Origin: Saprospiraceae bacterium
Lineage (GTDB): Bacteria; Bacteroidota; Bacteroidia; Chitinophagales; Saprospiraceae
Length of the DNA: 64,000 nt
Reading direction: 5' to 3'
NCBI GenBank assembly: GCA_027486765.1
Contig: JAIXOO010000232.1
Location: 1-64,000 of the forward strand
Program-made: the position numbers and the translations under genes
Notes under the pieces: model-generated
What the model was told of the DNA's origin: nothing
The model's database searches: none
What the model saw: only the letters and a program-made list of their open reading frames with translations
Part shown: in pieces, positions 50,585-59,723 of the stretch
How positions within the stretch are numbered: the first letter of the stretch is position 1
Layout: each line of letters opens with the position of its first letter

Positions 50585-51076
50585 TTATTTCTTCACGTAA
50601 ACAGCTTTGAAGGTATAAGTCACGCCGCCATCCTCAATCTCATATTCGGCGGTGAATTCACTTTTGCCCAGGTTACTCAGGTTCCAGCTTTCGGTGTCGC
50701 CATCTCTGGATACAGACAGGATGGTTTGAGCCGGATTGAGCGCCCAGGTACCAGATACAGTTTGAGGATCGCTGTTTTGGCACTTTGAAGTGCCTTCATC
50801 TTCCAGGTAAGTATTGTTGTTTTGGATGATCACCAGGTCGTCTTTGATACAGGCAGGCAACTGTGCATATACATTGGTTACCGTTGTACCAAACCAATCA
50901 ATGGCGGGATCACAAGTCAGGGCCTTTAATTGCCAGGTTCCTACAATTTTGGCTTTGACACCATCATTGTCATCCTCATCGTCTTTGTCAAACAATTCGC
51001 AGGAAGTGCTCGCCAGAGCAATCGATAAAATAGCCATTACGGAAGCCAGGCGGCTCCAGGTTTTGAAAGCAAACAT
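50585..51076 (-). CDS. Lipocalin-like lipoprotein, unknown
   Basis: A 163-residue protein. The N-terminus has a hydrophobic signal (LASVMAILSIALASTSC), with Cys27 as a likely lipidation site, followed by acidic DKDDEDDNDG. The mature part starts AKIVGTWQLKALTCDPA and has NTYLEDEGTSKC and YEIEDGGVTYTFKAVYVKK, the layout of the lipocalin-like DUF4923/5004-type Bacteroidota lipoproteins. The function is unknown. Confidence 0.8.
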   Translation of the reverse strand: MFAFKTWSRLASVMAILSIALASTSCELFDKDDEDDNDGVKAKIVGTWQLKALTCDPAIDWFGTTVTNVYAQLPACIKDDLVIIQNNNTYLEDEGTSKCQNSDPQTVSGTWALNPAQTILSVSRDGDTESWNLSNLGKSEFTAEYEIEDGGVTYTFKAVYVKK

Positions 51077-51157
51077 AACAGTCAGGTTTTAGGTGATGAA
51101 TTGACCATTAGACAGCGATGTAAAAAACGGGTCGCAAAATCGATTCTAAAAATTTTG

Positions 51158-52324
51158 TTAAAAAACCGCAAACACCACCAAAATCCCCAGTAAAAAGAAA
51201 ACCGCAAACCCAATCCCGTAAACCAAGAAAAAACCAAACCATTTTAGGCTTGTCCAAAACCAATTTTGCCCATAAAAACGCTTCATGGTCAACCATGTAA
51301 AAACAAAAATACCCAGGCCAACAAAGCCCCACAAATCACCCAAGGGGAAAAAATGATCCAAACCCATCAAAATAGTAAGCGCAAGCAATACGCCTGAATG
51401 CAAGTGCAACAGCACGACAAAATGTTCAACATAATACCTTTTTTGAGGCCAATAAAAGAGGTACATGACTCCGGCCATCGCGATGACCAAAGCCAGAATG
51501 GTCCAGGTGAAACTGCCAATGCAAGCAGTAATGAGTTCTTGGGGGTTCTTAACCGAGCGGAGGCCCTGACGGATCAGGATTTTACCCAACCAGTCTTTGA
51601 TCTCATAGCGGGCAATGAGCTCATCGGGGGTATATTCTACTACATCAGTATACGCGATTTTTACCGTACGGTTGACTAAGTTCATGTGGAGGCTGTCTTT
51701 TGCTAGCTGCTCCCCAAAAGTACTGTCTACCTGGCTGGCCCAACGTTTATGGGTTTGATCAAGGATGATTTTTAGGGATTCATGCACGGCTGGCGTTTGG
51801 AGCCTGGGCGGCAATGAATCGTAAGCCCTCATTATTTGACCCATTAAAACAGCTCGTTCAATTTGCGCATAGAAATCAAGGCTTGGGTCATTCTTGACCT
51901 GTTCCATTTTTTTTGCTTGGTTCGTTGGGGTTCCGCCTTGCTCATCGGACATACTGATGTGAAACCCCTCGATTCCGTTGTTGGTTACTTTATTGAATAC
52001 CAGCAGAAAAAAAAACATCACCACAAAGAAGAACTGAAAAGGATGGGGATACTGTTTGATTTTTCCAGCAAAATAGTCCAGACTGACCCGCGCCGGGATC
52101 CACAACCGCCAGCTCATGCGCAATAGCTGGCTATCCAGATTGGTGACTTTGTAAAGGAATTTTTTGGTTAAGGATTTCAGAGGAATCCGCCCTTCAAAAC
52201 GTTTTTGGCCACAATGGGGGCAAAAGCTCCCCTTTTTGGCCATTTTTTTGCTACAATTGCTGCACAATTCCCGGGGTTCTTCGGCAGCTGTTTTCTCGTT
52301 TGGATCAATAGGGCTAAGGTCCAT
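51158..52324 (-). CDS. DUF3667 domain membrane protein with zinc ribbon
   Basis: A 388-residue protein. Residues about 20-42 hold a zinc ribbon (CSNCSKKMAKKGSFCPHCGQ), followed by the DUF3667 segment (SLTKKFLYKVTNLDSQLLR). Membrane helices are at about 97-115, 265-290, 295-320, 325-345 and 365-385. The family is common in Bacteroidota and has no known function. Confidence 0.88.
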   Translation of the reverse strand: MDLSPIDPNEKTAAEEPRELCSNCSKKMAKKGSFCPHCGQKRFEGRIPLKSLTKKFLYKVTNLDSQLLRMSWRLWIPARVSLDYFAGKIKQYPHPFQFFFVVMFFFLLVFNKVTNNGIEGFHISMSDEQGGTPTNQAKKMEQVKNDPSLDFYAQIERAVLMGQIMRAYDSLPPRLQTPAVHESLKIILDQTHKRWASQVDSTFGEQLAKDSLHMNLVNRTVKIAYTDVVEYTPDELIARYEIKDWLGKILIRQGLRSVKNPQELITACIGSFTWTILALVIAMAGVMYLFYWPQKRYYVEHFVVLLHLHSGVLLALTILMGLDHFFPLGDLWGFVGLGIFVFTWLTMKRFYGQNWFWTSLKWFGFFLVYGIGFAVFFLLGILVVFAVF

Positions 52325-52594
52325 ACTTAATGGGTTGATGGTTTTTTGATTTGGAGTTAGGTAAATTTAAAACTTAATCATTGAAAATAAATGGGATAAT
52401 CGACAAAACAAGAGCGATTGCCGAGTACCGCGATTGGAAGGAGGAAAAGAGACGAGATGTGAAAAGCATTACGGCGATCAAATATAATGTTCTTTCCTTC
52501 TAGGCTTTACAACCTTTGGTCGAGTAAACTTATCCCTTCATACGACTGTTCATACCTTGTCATCACCTGAAAGGATCTAAAAAAACCCAAATTT

Positions 52595-54952
52595 ATGTAC
52601 AAACTACTACTTGCGTTGCTGGTGGTTTTTGTGAGCATTGGCCAAGCTGTTGCTCAGGAAAAATTCACCATCAGCGGTTATGTTAAAGATGCCAAAAACG
52701 GGGAAGCCCTCCTTGGTGCGACCATTTTTGTACCCACGCTGGGCGAAGGCGTCACCACCAATGATTATGGCTTTTACTCGATTACCTTGCCCCGAGGCAC
52801 CTACGACATCAGTTTTTCTTACGTCAGTTACCTCGAAGAAAAGCGTCAGGTTAAGCTGGAAAACGCCAACGTCAAGCTCGACCTGGAACTGAAAGAAAGT
52901 GCCCTGGTACTGGAAACTGTCACGATCAGTTCGGAACGAGTCGACGCCAATGTGCGCAGCATCGAAATGTCGGTCAACAAAGTCGACATGCGCACCATCC
53001 AAAAAATGCCTGCTTTGTTGGGCGAAGTGGACGTGATCCGCAGCATCCAGTTTTTGCCGGGGGTAACCACGGTAGGAGAGGGGGCTACGGGTTTCAACGT
53101 GCGCGGAGGAAACGTTGACCAAAACCTGGTACTGCTGGACGAAGCACCAGTCTTTAACTCTTCTCACCTTTTTGGTTTCTTCTCGGTGTTCAATCCCGAT
53201 GCAGTGAAAGATGTCAAACTGATCAAGGGTGGCATTCCAGCTGAATACGGGGGCCGGACCTCTTCGATTTTGGATGTACGCATGAAGGAAGGGAATTCCA
53301 AAAAATTCGCCGCATCTGGTGGGATTGGCACCATCTTTAGTCGTTTAGCCCTGGAAACGCCCATCATCAAAGACAAGGGTTCGTTCATCGTAGCAGCGCG
53401 GCGTTCTTACATCGATGTGCTGGCCAAACCCTTTTTGAAAGGTGATCTCAAGGACAGCCGTTTTTACTTTTACGACCTTACCGCCAAAGCGAATTACCAG
53501 ATTGATGATAAAAACACCGTTTTCCTCTCGGGCTATTTTGGCCGCGATGTTTTTGGGGCCGATTTTGGTTTTGATTGGGGGAATACCACCGCTTCGGCGC
53601 GTTGGAACCACATTTTTAGTGACAAACTTTTCCTCAACACCACTGCTTTTTTCAGCAATTACGACTACCGCCTCCAATCCGACCTGAGAGAGCCCAACCC
53701 TCAGGATGCCTTTCGCTGGAATTCCAACATCAAAAATTACAGCGTCAAACCCGACTTCACCTACTACCTCAATTCCCGCAACAAGATCTCTTTCGGTGGG
53801 CAAATGATTTATTATACCTTCCAGCCGGGTAAAGCCGAAGCCATTTCGGGCGGAGAAACCCGCATCATCGGACAGGACAGCAAATACGCCATCGAATACG
53901 CGGCTTATTTTGGCAATGAGCAAAAACTGGGTAAAAACTTCACCTTACAGTACGGCATCCGCTACTCCCTCTACGATTACATCGGGCCGGGCAAAGCCTA
54001 TACCTATGGCCCCCAAACGGGCGAACGCCGCGAACCCATCAGTACTCAAACCTATAAAAAAGGGGAACGAATCACCCGATACGGCAACTGGGAGCCCCGC
54101 TTCTCGGCCAACATTGGCCTCGGTGACGCTAGCTCCATCAAGGTCAGTTACAACCGCATGGCGCAGTACCTGCATCTCTTATCCAATACGGCGGCGGCTT
54201 CTCCTCTGGACGTATGGACGCCTACTAGCAACAACATCAAACCACAACTGTCTGACCAAATCGCTTTGGGTTTGTTCAAAAACTTCAAGGACAATCTCTT
54301 TGAAACTTCGGTAGAGGTGTATTACAAAAAACTGCAGAATCAGGTGGACTACATCCCCAATTCCGATTTGCTTCTGAATCCTGAACTGGAAGGTGACCTA
54401 CTTTTTGGCGATGGCCGGGCTTATGGCGCAGAGTTTTTTATCAAAAAGACCAAAGGCAAACTGAACGGCTGGTTGAGCTACACCCTATCGCGCACCGAAC
54501 GCCAAATCAAAGGGCTCAACAACAACGACTGGTTTCCCAGCCGTTTTGACAAAACCCATGTCCTCAATTTCGTGGGAATTTATGATTTGAATCAACGGGT
54601 GAGTTTTTCAGTCAATTTCACTTACGGCACTGGCACTCCAGCCACCTTCCCAACCAGTAAATTCATCTGGCAAGGTTACGCGTTGCCGCACAATTTTTAT
54701 GCCCAGCGCAACGGCTACCGCATCCCTGATTACCACCGCGTGGATTTGGCAGCAACATTGAAGCAGAAGAAAAAGCTGTTTGGCACAGGAGAGGGTGAAT
54801 GGGTGTTTTCCATTTACAATCTGTACAACCGCCGCAATGCTTTTTCCGTGTATGTCCGCCAAAGTGAAGACAATCCGAGTCAAACCGAAGCGGTGCGTTA
54901 TTCGGTGTTCGGGTCGATCATCCCGGCGGTGACGTATAATTTTAAATTTTAA
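52595..54952 (+). CDS. TonB-dependent outer-membrane receptor
   Basis: A 785-residue receptor with signal peptide MYKLLLALLVVFVSIGQAVAQ, a carboxypeptidase-regulatory-like beta-sandwich (FTISGYVKDAKNGEALLGAT), a plug domain (NVRGGNVDQNLVLLDEAPVF, IKGGIPAEYGGRTSSILDV) and a 22-stranded barrel ending in aromatic YNFKF. The substrate is imported with TonB energy. A DUF4249 lipoprotein gene follows 19 bp downstream, the usual partner for this receptor type; the ligand is unknown. It is shorter than SusC proteins and no SusD is present. Confidence 0.94.
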   Translation: MYKLLLALLVVFVSIGQAVAQEKFTISGYVKDAKNGEALLGATIFVPTLGEGVTTNDYGFYSITLPRGTYDISFSYVSYLEEKRQVKLENANVKLDLELKESALVLETVTISSERVDANVRSIEMSVNKVDMRTIQKMPALLGEVDVIRSIQFLPGVTTVGEGATGFNVRGGNVDQNLVLLDEAPVFNSSHLFGFFSVFNPDAVKDVKLIKGGIPAEYGGRTSSILDVRMKEGNSKKFAASGGIGTIFSRLALETPIIKDKGSFIVAARRSYIDVLAKPFLKGDLKDSRFYFYDLTAKANYQIDDKNTVFLSGYFGRDVFGADFGFDWGNTTASARWNHIFSDKLFLNTTAFFSNYDYRLQSDLREPNPQDAFRWNSNIKNYSVKPDFTYYLNSRNKISFGGQMIYYTFQPGKAEAISGGETRIIGQDSKYAIEYAAYFGNEQKLGKNFTLQYGIRYSLYDYIGPGKAYTYGPQTGERREPISTQTYKKGERITRYGNWEPRFSANIGLGDASSIKVSYNRMAQYLHLLSNTAAASPLDVWTPTSNNIKPQLSDQIALGLFKNFKDNLFETSVEVYYKKLQNQVDYIPNSDLLLNPELEGDLLFGDGRAYGAEFFIKKTKGKLNGWLSYTLSRTERQIKGLNNNDWFPSRFDKTHVLNFVGIYDLNQRVSFSVNFTYGTGTPATFPTSKFIWQGYALPHNFYAQRNGYRIPDYHRVDLAATLKQKKKLFGTGEGEWVFSIYNLYNRRNAFSVYVRQSEDNPSQTEAVRYSVFGSIIPAVTYNFKF

Positions 54953-54971
54953 TTTCCAAAACTGACCATCC

Positions 54972-55886
54972 ATGAAAAACATACAGTGGTTTTATTTTTT
55001 TCTCTTGATTTTGATGGGAACCGCTTGCCAAGACGTCATTGACCTGGAGACTGAAGCGGGTGAAACCCAATTGGTGATTGATGCCTGGGTGACCGATGAG
55101 TCCAAAGCCCAAACCATTAAGTTGAGTTTGACCCAGCCTTATTTTGACAAGGGAGGCATTGTACCCGCCAAAGGGGCGACCGTCATTCTCTTTTCAGAAG
55201 ACAGTATTCCCTATCCTTTTGTCGACTTGAAAAATGACGGAAACTACGTTTGGCAACCCAAAATAGCGGGAGAAAAAATCCTGCAAGTGGGCAAACAGTA
55301 CGCGCTTTACGTCAAATACGGCGCGGAGGAGTATTTCTCCATCAGCAAAGTCAATCGGGTACCTCCAATTGATTCTGTGAACTACTTCAAACAAAAATTC
55401 CCGGTAGACCCAGGTGACTTGCGCCAGGAAGGTTATCAAGTAGATTTTTATGCCAAAGACCCAATTGGCCAAGGAGATTGTTACTGGGTACGGGCCTATC
55501 GCAACGATACCTTGTTTGACAAACCCAGTCAGATTCTGCCTGTTTACGATGGCAGTTTTAGCCCCGGTGGTTCTGCCGATGGCTTGTTGTTCATCCTGCC
55601 CATTCGCGCCGGAGCCAGCCCCGACCTGTACAATGCCAACGACAAGGTGAAAGTAGAACTGTATTCCATTCCACCAGAAGCGTTTTTCTTCCTGCAATTG
55701 GTGCGCTCGGAGTCCACCAACGGTGGCATTTTTGCCACTGTACCTACCAATATCCCTACCAACATCCAACCGTTGGATCAAAACAACAAAAAGCAGGTAT
55801 TGGGCTTCTTTGCGGTATCCGCCGTTTCGAGTATTGAAACGGTGGTGGATGGAAGTAAGGCGATACCGAAGCCAAGCGGGAGGTAG
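54972..55886 (+). CDS. DUF4249 family lipoprotein
   Basis: A 304-residue lipoprotein. The signal MKNIQWFYFFLLILMGTAC has its lipid-type Cys19. The mature part begins QDVIDLETEAGETQLVIDAW, a DUF4249 hallmark, and continues with VPAKGATVILFSEDS and DCYWVRAYRND. It probably sits at the outer membrane and assists the TonB receptor upstream, with which it forms an operon. Confidence 0.9.
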   Translation: MKNIQWFYFFLLILMGTACQDVIDLETEAGETQLVIDAWVTDESKAQTIKLSLTQPYFDKGGIVPAKGATVILFSEDSIPYPFVDLKNDGNYVWQPKIAGEKILQVGKQYALYVKYGAEEYFSISKVNRVPPIDSVNYFKQKFPVDPGDLRQEGYQVDFYAKDPIGQGDCYWVRAYRNDTLFDKPSQILPVYDGSFSPGGSADGLLFILPIRAGASPDLYNANDKVKVELYSIPPEAFFFLQLVRSESTNGGIFATVPTNIPTNIQPLDQNNKKQVLGFFAVSAVSSIETVVDGSKAIPKPSGR

Positions 55887-55887
55887 G

Positions 55888-56019
55888 TGAGTGAAAAGTG
55901 AAAAGTGAAAAGTGAGAGGGACATTTCTACCATTCCTAATTTTATTGCAAAAAATAGGAGGCGGTTGAAAAACAACTGGTATACCTGCTTTTCACTTTTC
56001 ACTATTCGCTTTTCGCTTT
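55888..56019. repeat. AGTGAAA-type palindromic element O
   Basis: AGTGAAAAGTGAAAAG (55890-55905) is the exact complement of CTTTTCACTTTTCACT (55988-56003), with 7-nt AGTGAAA periodicity and decayed units (ATTCGCTTTTCGC) on the right. It begins 2 nt after the DUF4249 stop and lies in front of the M1 peptidase. The core differs from the other families. Confidence 0.75.
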
Positions 56020-56141
56020 TTTCAGTCATTCATCAGAAAATAGTACCGGATAGGAATTACCCTAAAAGATTTCGTCGTAAATTCGTTTAATGGCATCTTT
56101 TGTTGTCTAGATTCATCAATTTTTTTTCAAATCAAACGACT

Positions 56142-58493
56142 ATGAAAATTTCGAGTCCTAACTTACCTAAGTTTTTTTTGATCTTGTTTCTAGCCAATTG
56201 TTCTCTTTCCACCGTTTTTAGCCAGACCGGCTCAAATCATGGCAACAAGTTCGAGCAAATGGGTACGGTTCTGCCACCAGGCAACAACGTTCGTGGAATG
56301 GACGGTGCACCTGGACCGGAATACTGGCAACAGCGTGTGGATTACGACATACAGTGTACACTCGACGAAAAAAATCTGCGCCTGGATGGCAGTGAGATGA
56401 TTACGTATTACAATCAATCACCGAATACCTTGCGTTACTTGTGGTTGCAATTGGATGAGAATGAGCACTCTTCAGAATCGGCAGGCATCCAAAAAGCCAA
56501 TCCCAGCCACATGACTCCCATTATGAACGAAAGTGCGTTGAAGAACTACGATAAAGAGGACATCAGTAAATACGGACATAAAATTCAAAAAGTTACTGAT
56601 GCCGTTGGCAAACCTTTAAAATTCAGCATCAATCAGACGATGATGCGCGTGGAATTGTTACAGCCGCTCAAACCCGGTGAAACCTTCAATTTTCAGGTGG
56701 ATTGGCATTATTACATTACCGATCGGATGACTTTTCGGGGTCGTGGTGGGTATGAATACTTCAGCAAAGATGGAAATCATTTGTTTACAATAACACAGTG
56801 GTATCCAAGGCTGTGTGTGTTTAGTGATTTCGAAGGCTGGCAAAACAAACAATTCACCGGAAGAGGGGAATTTGCCCTTACCTTTGGCAATTTTCTTGTG
56901 AAAATGACGGTACCCGAAGACCATATTGTGGGCTCTACGGGCGAGTGTCTGAACTATTCTACCGTATTAACGCCAGCTCAAATGAAGCGCTGGGAACTGG
57001 CAAAAAGTGTCAAAGAGCCTTTGGAAATTGTAACCTTGGATGAAGCCAAGAAAAACGAAAAATCCAAACCAAACGGCACCAAAACCTGGATTTACAAAGC
57101 CGACAATGTGCGTGATTTTGCCTGGACCTCCAGCCGCAAGTTCGTCTGGGACGCCATGCCACACGTCACCGAGGAAGGCAAGCGCGTAATGTGCATGAGC
57201 TACTATGGGAAGGAAGCCTATCCGGTTTACAGCAAATACTCGACCAGAGTAGTGGCGCACACCCTAAAAACGTATTCTAAATACACGTTCCCTTACCCTT
57301 ATCCGGTTGCCATTTCGGTAGAAGCCTCCAATGGTATGGAGTATCCAATGATTTGCTTCAACTACGGTCGTGCTGAAGAAGACGGCACTTACAGCGAAGG
57401 GGTGAAATACGGGGCGATTGGCGTAATCATTCACGAAGTGGGGCACAATTATTTTCCAATGATCGTCAACAGCGACGAACGCCAGTGGACCTGGATGGAT
57501 GAAGGCATCAATAGTTTTATGGATGAGGTTGCCATGCAGGAATTTGACAACAACCGCCGTCCGGGATTCCAAGGGATCACCAGTTACATGCGTTTGCCGA
57601 AAAATCAGTTGGAGCCAATTATGACCAATAGTGAAAACATTGTCAACTTTGGTCCGAATGCTTATTCCAAACCTGCTGCGGGTTTGAATATGCTCCGCGA
57701 AACGATCATGGGGCGTGAGTTGTTTGACTACGCCTTTAAAGAATACGCCCGCCGTTGGATGTTCAAACACCCGACACCGGCTGACTTTTTCCGTACGATG
57801 GAAGACGCCAGTGGCGTGGATTTGGATTGGTTCTGGCGCGGCTGGTTCTACGGCATTGAACCAGTGGATATTGCGCTGGACAGTGTGAAATGGTTCAAGG
57901 CCGATTTGGAAAACAACCCGAAACCGCAAGAACGCAGCTTCCCGCGCAAAAGCAGCAAACCAGAGCGCACCTTAACGCAGGAACGCAACCGCGAAGCTGG
58001 CGTCGGATTTGCGGTAGAGCAAGACCCTAATCTTCGCGATTTTTACGATACGTACAAGCCTTGGGAAACCGAAGATTCGGTACAAACCTTCAAACAAACG
58101 TTGTACGCCGAAACCTTGACTGACAAGGAGAAAAAAGAACTCTTCGGTGATAAGAACTATTACGAGTTATACTTTAGCAACAAAGGTGGGCTAGTAATGC
58201 CAATTATTATCGAATGGACTTTCAAGGATGGCACGAAGGAAATCGAACGGATTCCAGTGGAAATCTGGCGTAAAAACGAGGATAAATTTTCCAAAGTGTT
58301 CATGAAAGAAAAAGAAGTGAGCGGCATTGTAATTGATCCTTTCAAGGAAACGGCGGATATTGACGAAAAGAGCAACAATTGGCCCGTCAAAGAAATGCCG
58401 ACGCGATTCCAGATTTACAAACAGCATAAAGCTGATCCGCAACCCAACCCTATGCAAAAAGCGGCCCAGCAAGGCAAGCGAATCAAGCCATAG
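56142..58493 (+). CDS. Exported M1 family metallopeptidase
   Basis: A 783-residue zinc aminopeptidase-like protein. The ATG at 56142 gives signal MKISSPNLPKFFLILFLANC. Zinc binding is HEVGH (His431, His435) with Glu454 in WMDEGIN, and Tyr/Arg-rich context follows. The exopeptidase GxMEN-type motif reads NGMEYPMICF. The C-terminal 200 residues are an extension rich in Lys, Glu and Pro. It probably digests peptides in the periplasm. The 56100 start is less likely. Confidence 0.92.
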   Translation: MKISSPNLPKFFLILFLANCSLSTVFSQTGSNHGNKFEQMGTVLPPGNNVRGMDGAPGPEYWQQRVDYDIQCTLDEKNLRLDGSEMITYYNQSPNTLRYLWLQLDENEHSSESAGIQKANPSHMTPIMNESALKNYDKEDISKYGHKIQKVTDAVGKPLKFSINQTMMRVELLQPLKPGETFNFQVDWHYYITDRMTFRGRGGYEYFSKDGNHLFTITQWYPRLCVFSDFEGWQNKQFTGRGEFALTFGNFLVKMTVPEDHIVGSTGECLNYSTVLTPAQMKRWELAKSVKEPLEIVTLDEAKKNEKSKPNGTKTWIYKADNVRDFAWTSSRKFVWDAMPHVTEEGKRVMCMSYYGKEAYPVYSKYSTRVVAHTLKTYSKYTFPYPYPVAISVEASNGMEYPMICFNYGRAEEDGTYSEGVKYGAIGVIIHEVGHNYFPMIVNSDERQWTWMDEGINSFMDEVAMQEFDNNRRPGFQGITSYMRLPKNQLEPIMTNSENIVNFGPNAYSKPAAGLNMLRETIMGRELFDYAFKEYARRWMFKHPTPADFFRTMEDASGVDLDWFWRGWFYGIEPVDIALDSVKWFKADLENNPKPQERSFPRKSSKPERTLTQERNREAGVGFAVEQDPNLRDFYDTYKPWETEDSVQTFKQTLYAETLTDKEKKELFGDKNYYELYFSNKGGLVMPIIIEWTFKDGTKEIERIPVEIWRKNEDKFSKVFMKEKEVSGIVIDPFKETADIDEKSNNWPVKEMPTRFQIYKQHKADPQPNPMQKAAQQGKRIKP

Positions 58494-58524
58494 GAGATGC
58501 CTAAGTTGTTGTGTATCATTTTAT

Positions 58525-58569
58525 AAAAAAAGAGCGCCTTAAAGCCAAGCTTTAAGGCGCTCTTTTTTT
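58525..58569. terminator. Bidirectional intrinsic terminator
   Basis: GAGCGCCTTAAAG (58532-58544) pairs perfectly with CTTTAAGGCGCTC (58550-58562), loop CCAAG, flanked by A7 (58525-58531) and T7 (58563-58569). It serves the convergent M1 and Dabb genes. Confidence 0.93.
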
Positions 58570-58579
58570 AGCACTGAGA

Positions 58580-58972
58580 CTACTGCTTCCCCTTCGCGTC
58601 ATACACAATCACCCGCTCCCACAAATGGCTGTTTTCTTCCACAAATTTCAAGTGGGTGGGGTGGATTTGGTAGGCGTCCTGGTCTGCTGAATTTTTGAAA
58701 ACCCAGGTGATGGACAGATCGTAAGAGCCATCGATTACCGGGCGCTCTTTTGTGTCGGCTGGTGTACCGATATAGGCAGTCTGGATTTCCTTGATGGTAG
58801 TCAAGGTTTTAACTCCTTTGTAAAGTGCTTCCAAATCTTGTGCATTGCCCTTGTTTTTGAGCCAGAAATAGACGGTATGTACCACTCCGACTTTGATCTT
58901 TTTAGAAGAAGCTTGTGCATAACCCCCAATAAAACCAATCAAGAGGAAGGCAAAAAGTAAAAGGATTTTCAT
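58580..58972 (-). CDS. Exported Dabb (stress-responsive A/B barrel) protein
   Basis: A 130-residue protein with signal MKILLLFAFLLIGFIGGYAQA. The mature part is a Dabb ferredoxin-like fold: VGVVHTVYFWLKNKGNAQDLEALYKGVKTL, SYDLSITWVFKNSADQDAYQIHPTHLKFVEE, with the conserved HPxHxxF. Function is unknown; its export is notable because most Dabb proteins are cytoplasmic. Confidence 0.9.
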   Translation of the reverse strand: MKILLLFAFLLIGFIGGYAQASSKKIKVGVVHTVYFWLKNKGNAQDLEALYKGVKTLTTIKEIQTAYIGTPADTKERPVIDGSYDLSITWVFKNSADQDAYQIHPTHLKFVEENSHLWERVIVYDAKGKQ

Positions 58973-59101
58973 TGGATTGAATTTTTGTGTTTGTTTATTT
59001 TCTCCGAAGCAACAAAGAAAGGAACAAATCGAGAAAAAATTAGCGCTATTACCGGAAATTCTCTATTTTACTGCCTCATTCAAAACCCAAAAATTTTTTC
59101 C

Positions 59102-59446
59102 ATGAGCCAATTTGATGACTTGCTTGTAAAGTACAAGGAAGAACTGGGCGGTACTCGCGACGTAAGTGGCGTAGACGAAACCCTACTGACAGCCGTTACA
59201 AAAGCATTAGGCCCATCCATCTACAATGATGATTCCTCTCGGGTATCTTGTTCTGACCAGACTGAGTTGGATCGCGTAAAAAACAACTTCCTGATTGGGA
59301 AAATGGGACTTGCCGATGGTCCAGCCCTTGATGCAGCCTTGAAAGAGGTTTGTGAACAAATGGGATCAGCCAACCGGAACAAGTACCGCGCCATTTTTTA
59401 CTACCTCTTGGTTAAAAAATTAGGCCTGGAAGCGAAGTACGCTTAG
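59102..59446 (+). CDS. DUF2853 family protein
   Basis: A 114-residue small protein starting MSQFDDLLVKYKEELG, with SVSC-like DQTELDRVKNNFLIGKMGL and RNKYRAIFYYLLVKKLGL. The family is widespread in Bacteroidota and proteobacteria, and no function is established. The ATG at 59102 is used because the upstream frame to 58985 is not protein-like. Confidence 0.88.
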   Translation: MSQFDDLLVKYKEELGGTRDVSGVDETLLTAVTKALGPSIYNDDSSRVSCSDQTELDRVKNNFLIGKMGLADGPALDAALKEVCEQMGSANRNKYRAIFYYLLVKKLGLEAKYA

Positions 59447-59539
59447 TCACTTACAGAATCTATACAGAAGGCATTGAGCACAAGCTCGATGCCTTTTGTT
59501 ATTTATAGAACCCTGCTTAATGGAAAAACAATTATTTAG

Positions 59540-59697
59540 AGCTTGTTTGAGTTTTTTGGGCGAAAGCGAAAACGAGGCCATTTTTACCTGAATGAGGCAC
59601 GAAAAGCGGAGTTTAGTAGCGCTAAATGAGCATTTTCGGAACGAAATTCAGGTAAAAATGGGCCGTTTGCAGCTCGAACAAAAAACTCAAACAAGCT
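59540..59697. repeat. Nested palindromic element Q
   Basis: AGCTTGTTTGAGTTTTTTG (59540-59558) is the exact complement of 59679-59697 (19 bp). Inside, GGCCATTTTTACCTGAAT (59576-59593) pairs with 59646-59664 (one extra base), and TTTAG-TAGCG-CTAAA forms the apex. It lies between DUF2853 and the DUF1295 gene, ending 27 nt before the latter's ATG. Confidence 0.82.
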
Positions 59698-59723
59698 CCA
59701 AGTCCACACTGACTCGATTATTT

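Noticed and set aside
52595..55886. Calling the TonB receptor and DUF4249 pair a SusC/SusD polysaccharide utilisation locus
   Set aside because: The receptor is shorter than SusC proteins, no SusD-type protein is present and no glycan enzymes are adjacent.
59592..59723. N-terminal extension of the DUF1295 protein
   Set aside because: The extension runs through palindromic element Q and lacks the family N-terminus; the ATG at 59724 starts with a membrane helix as expected.
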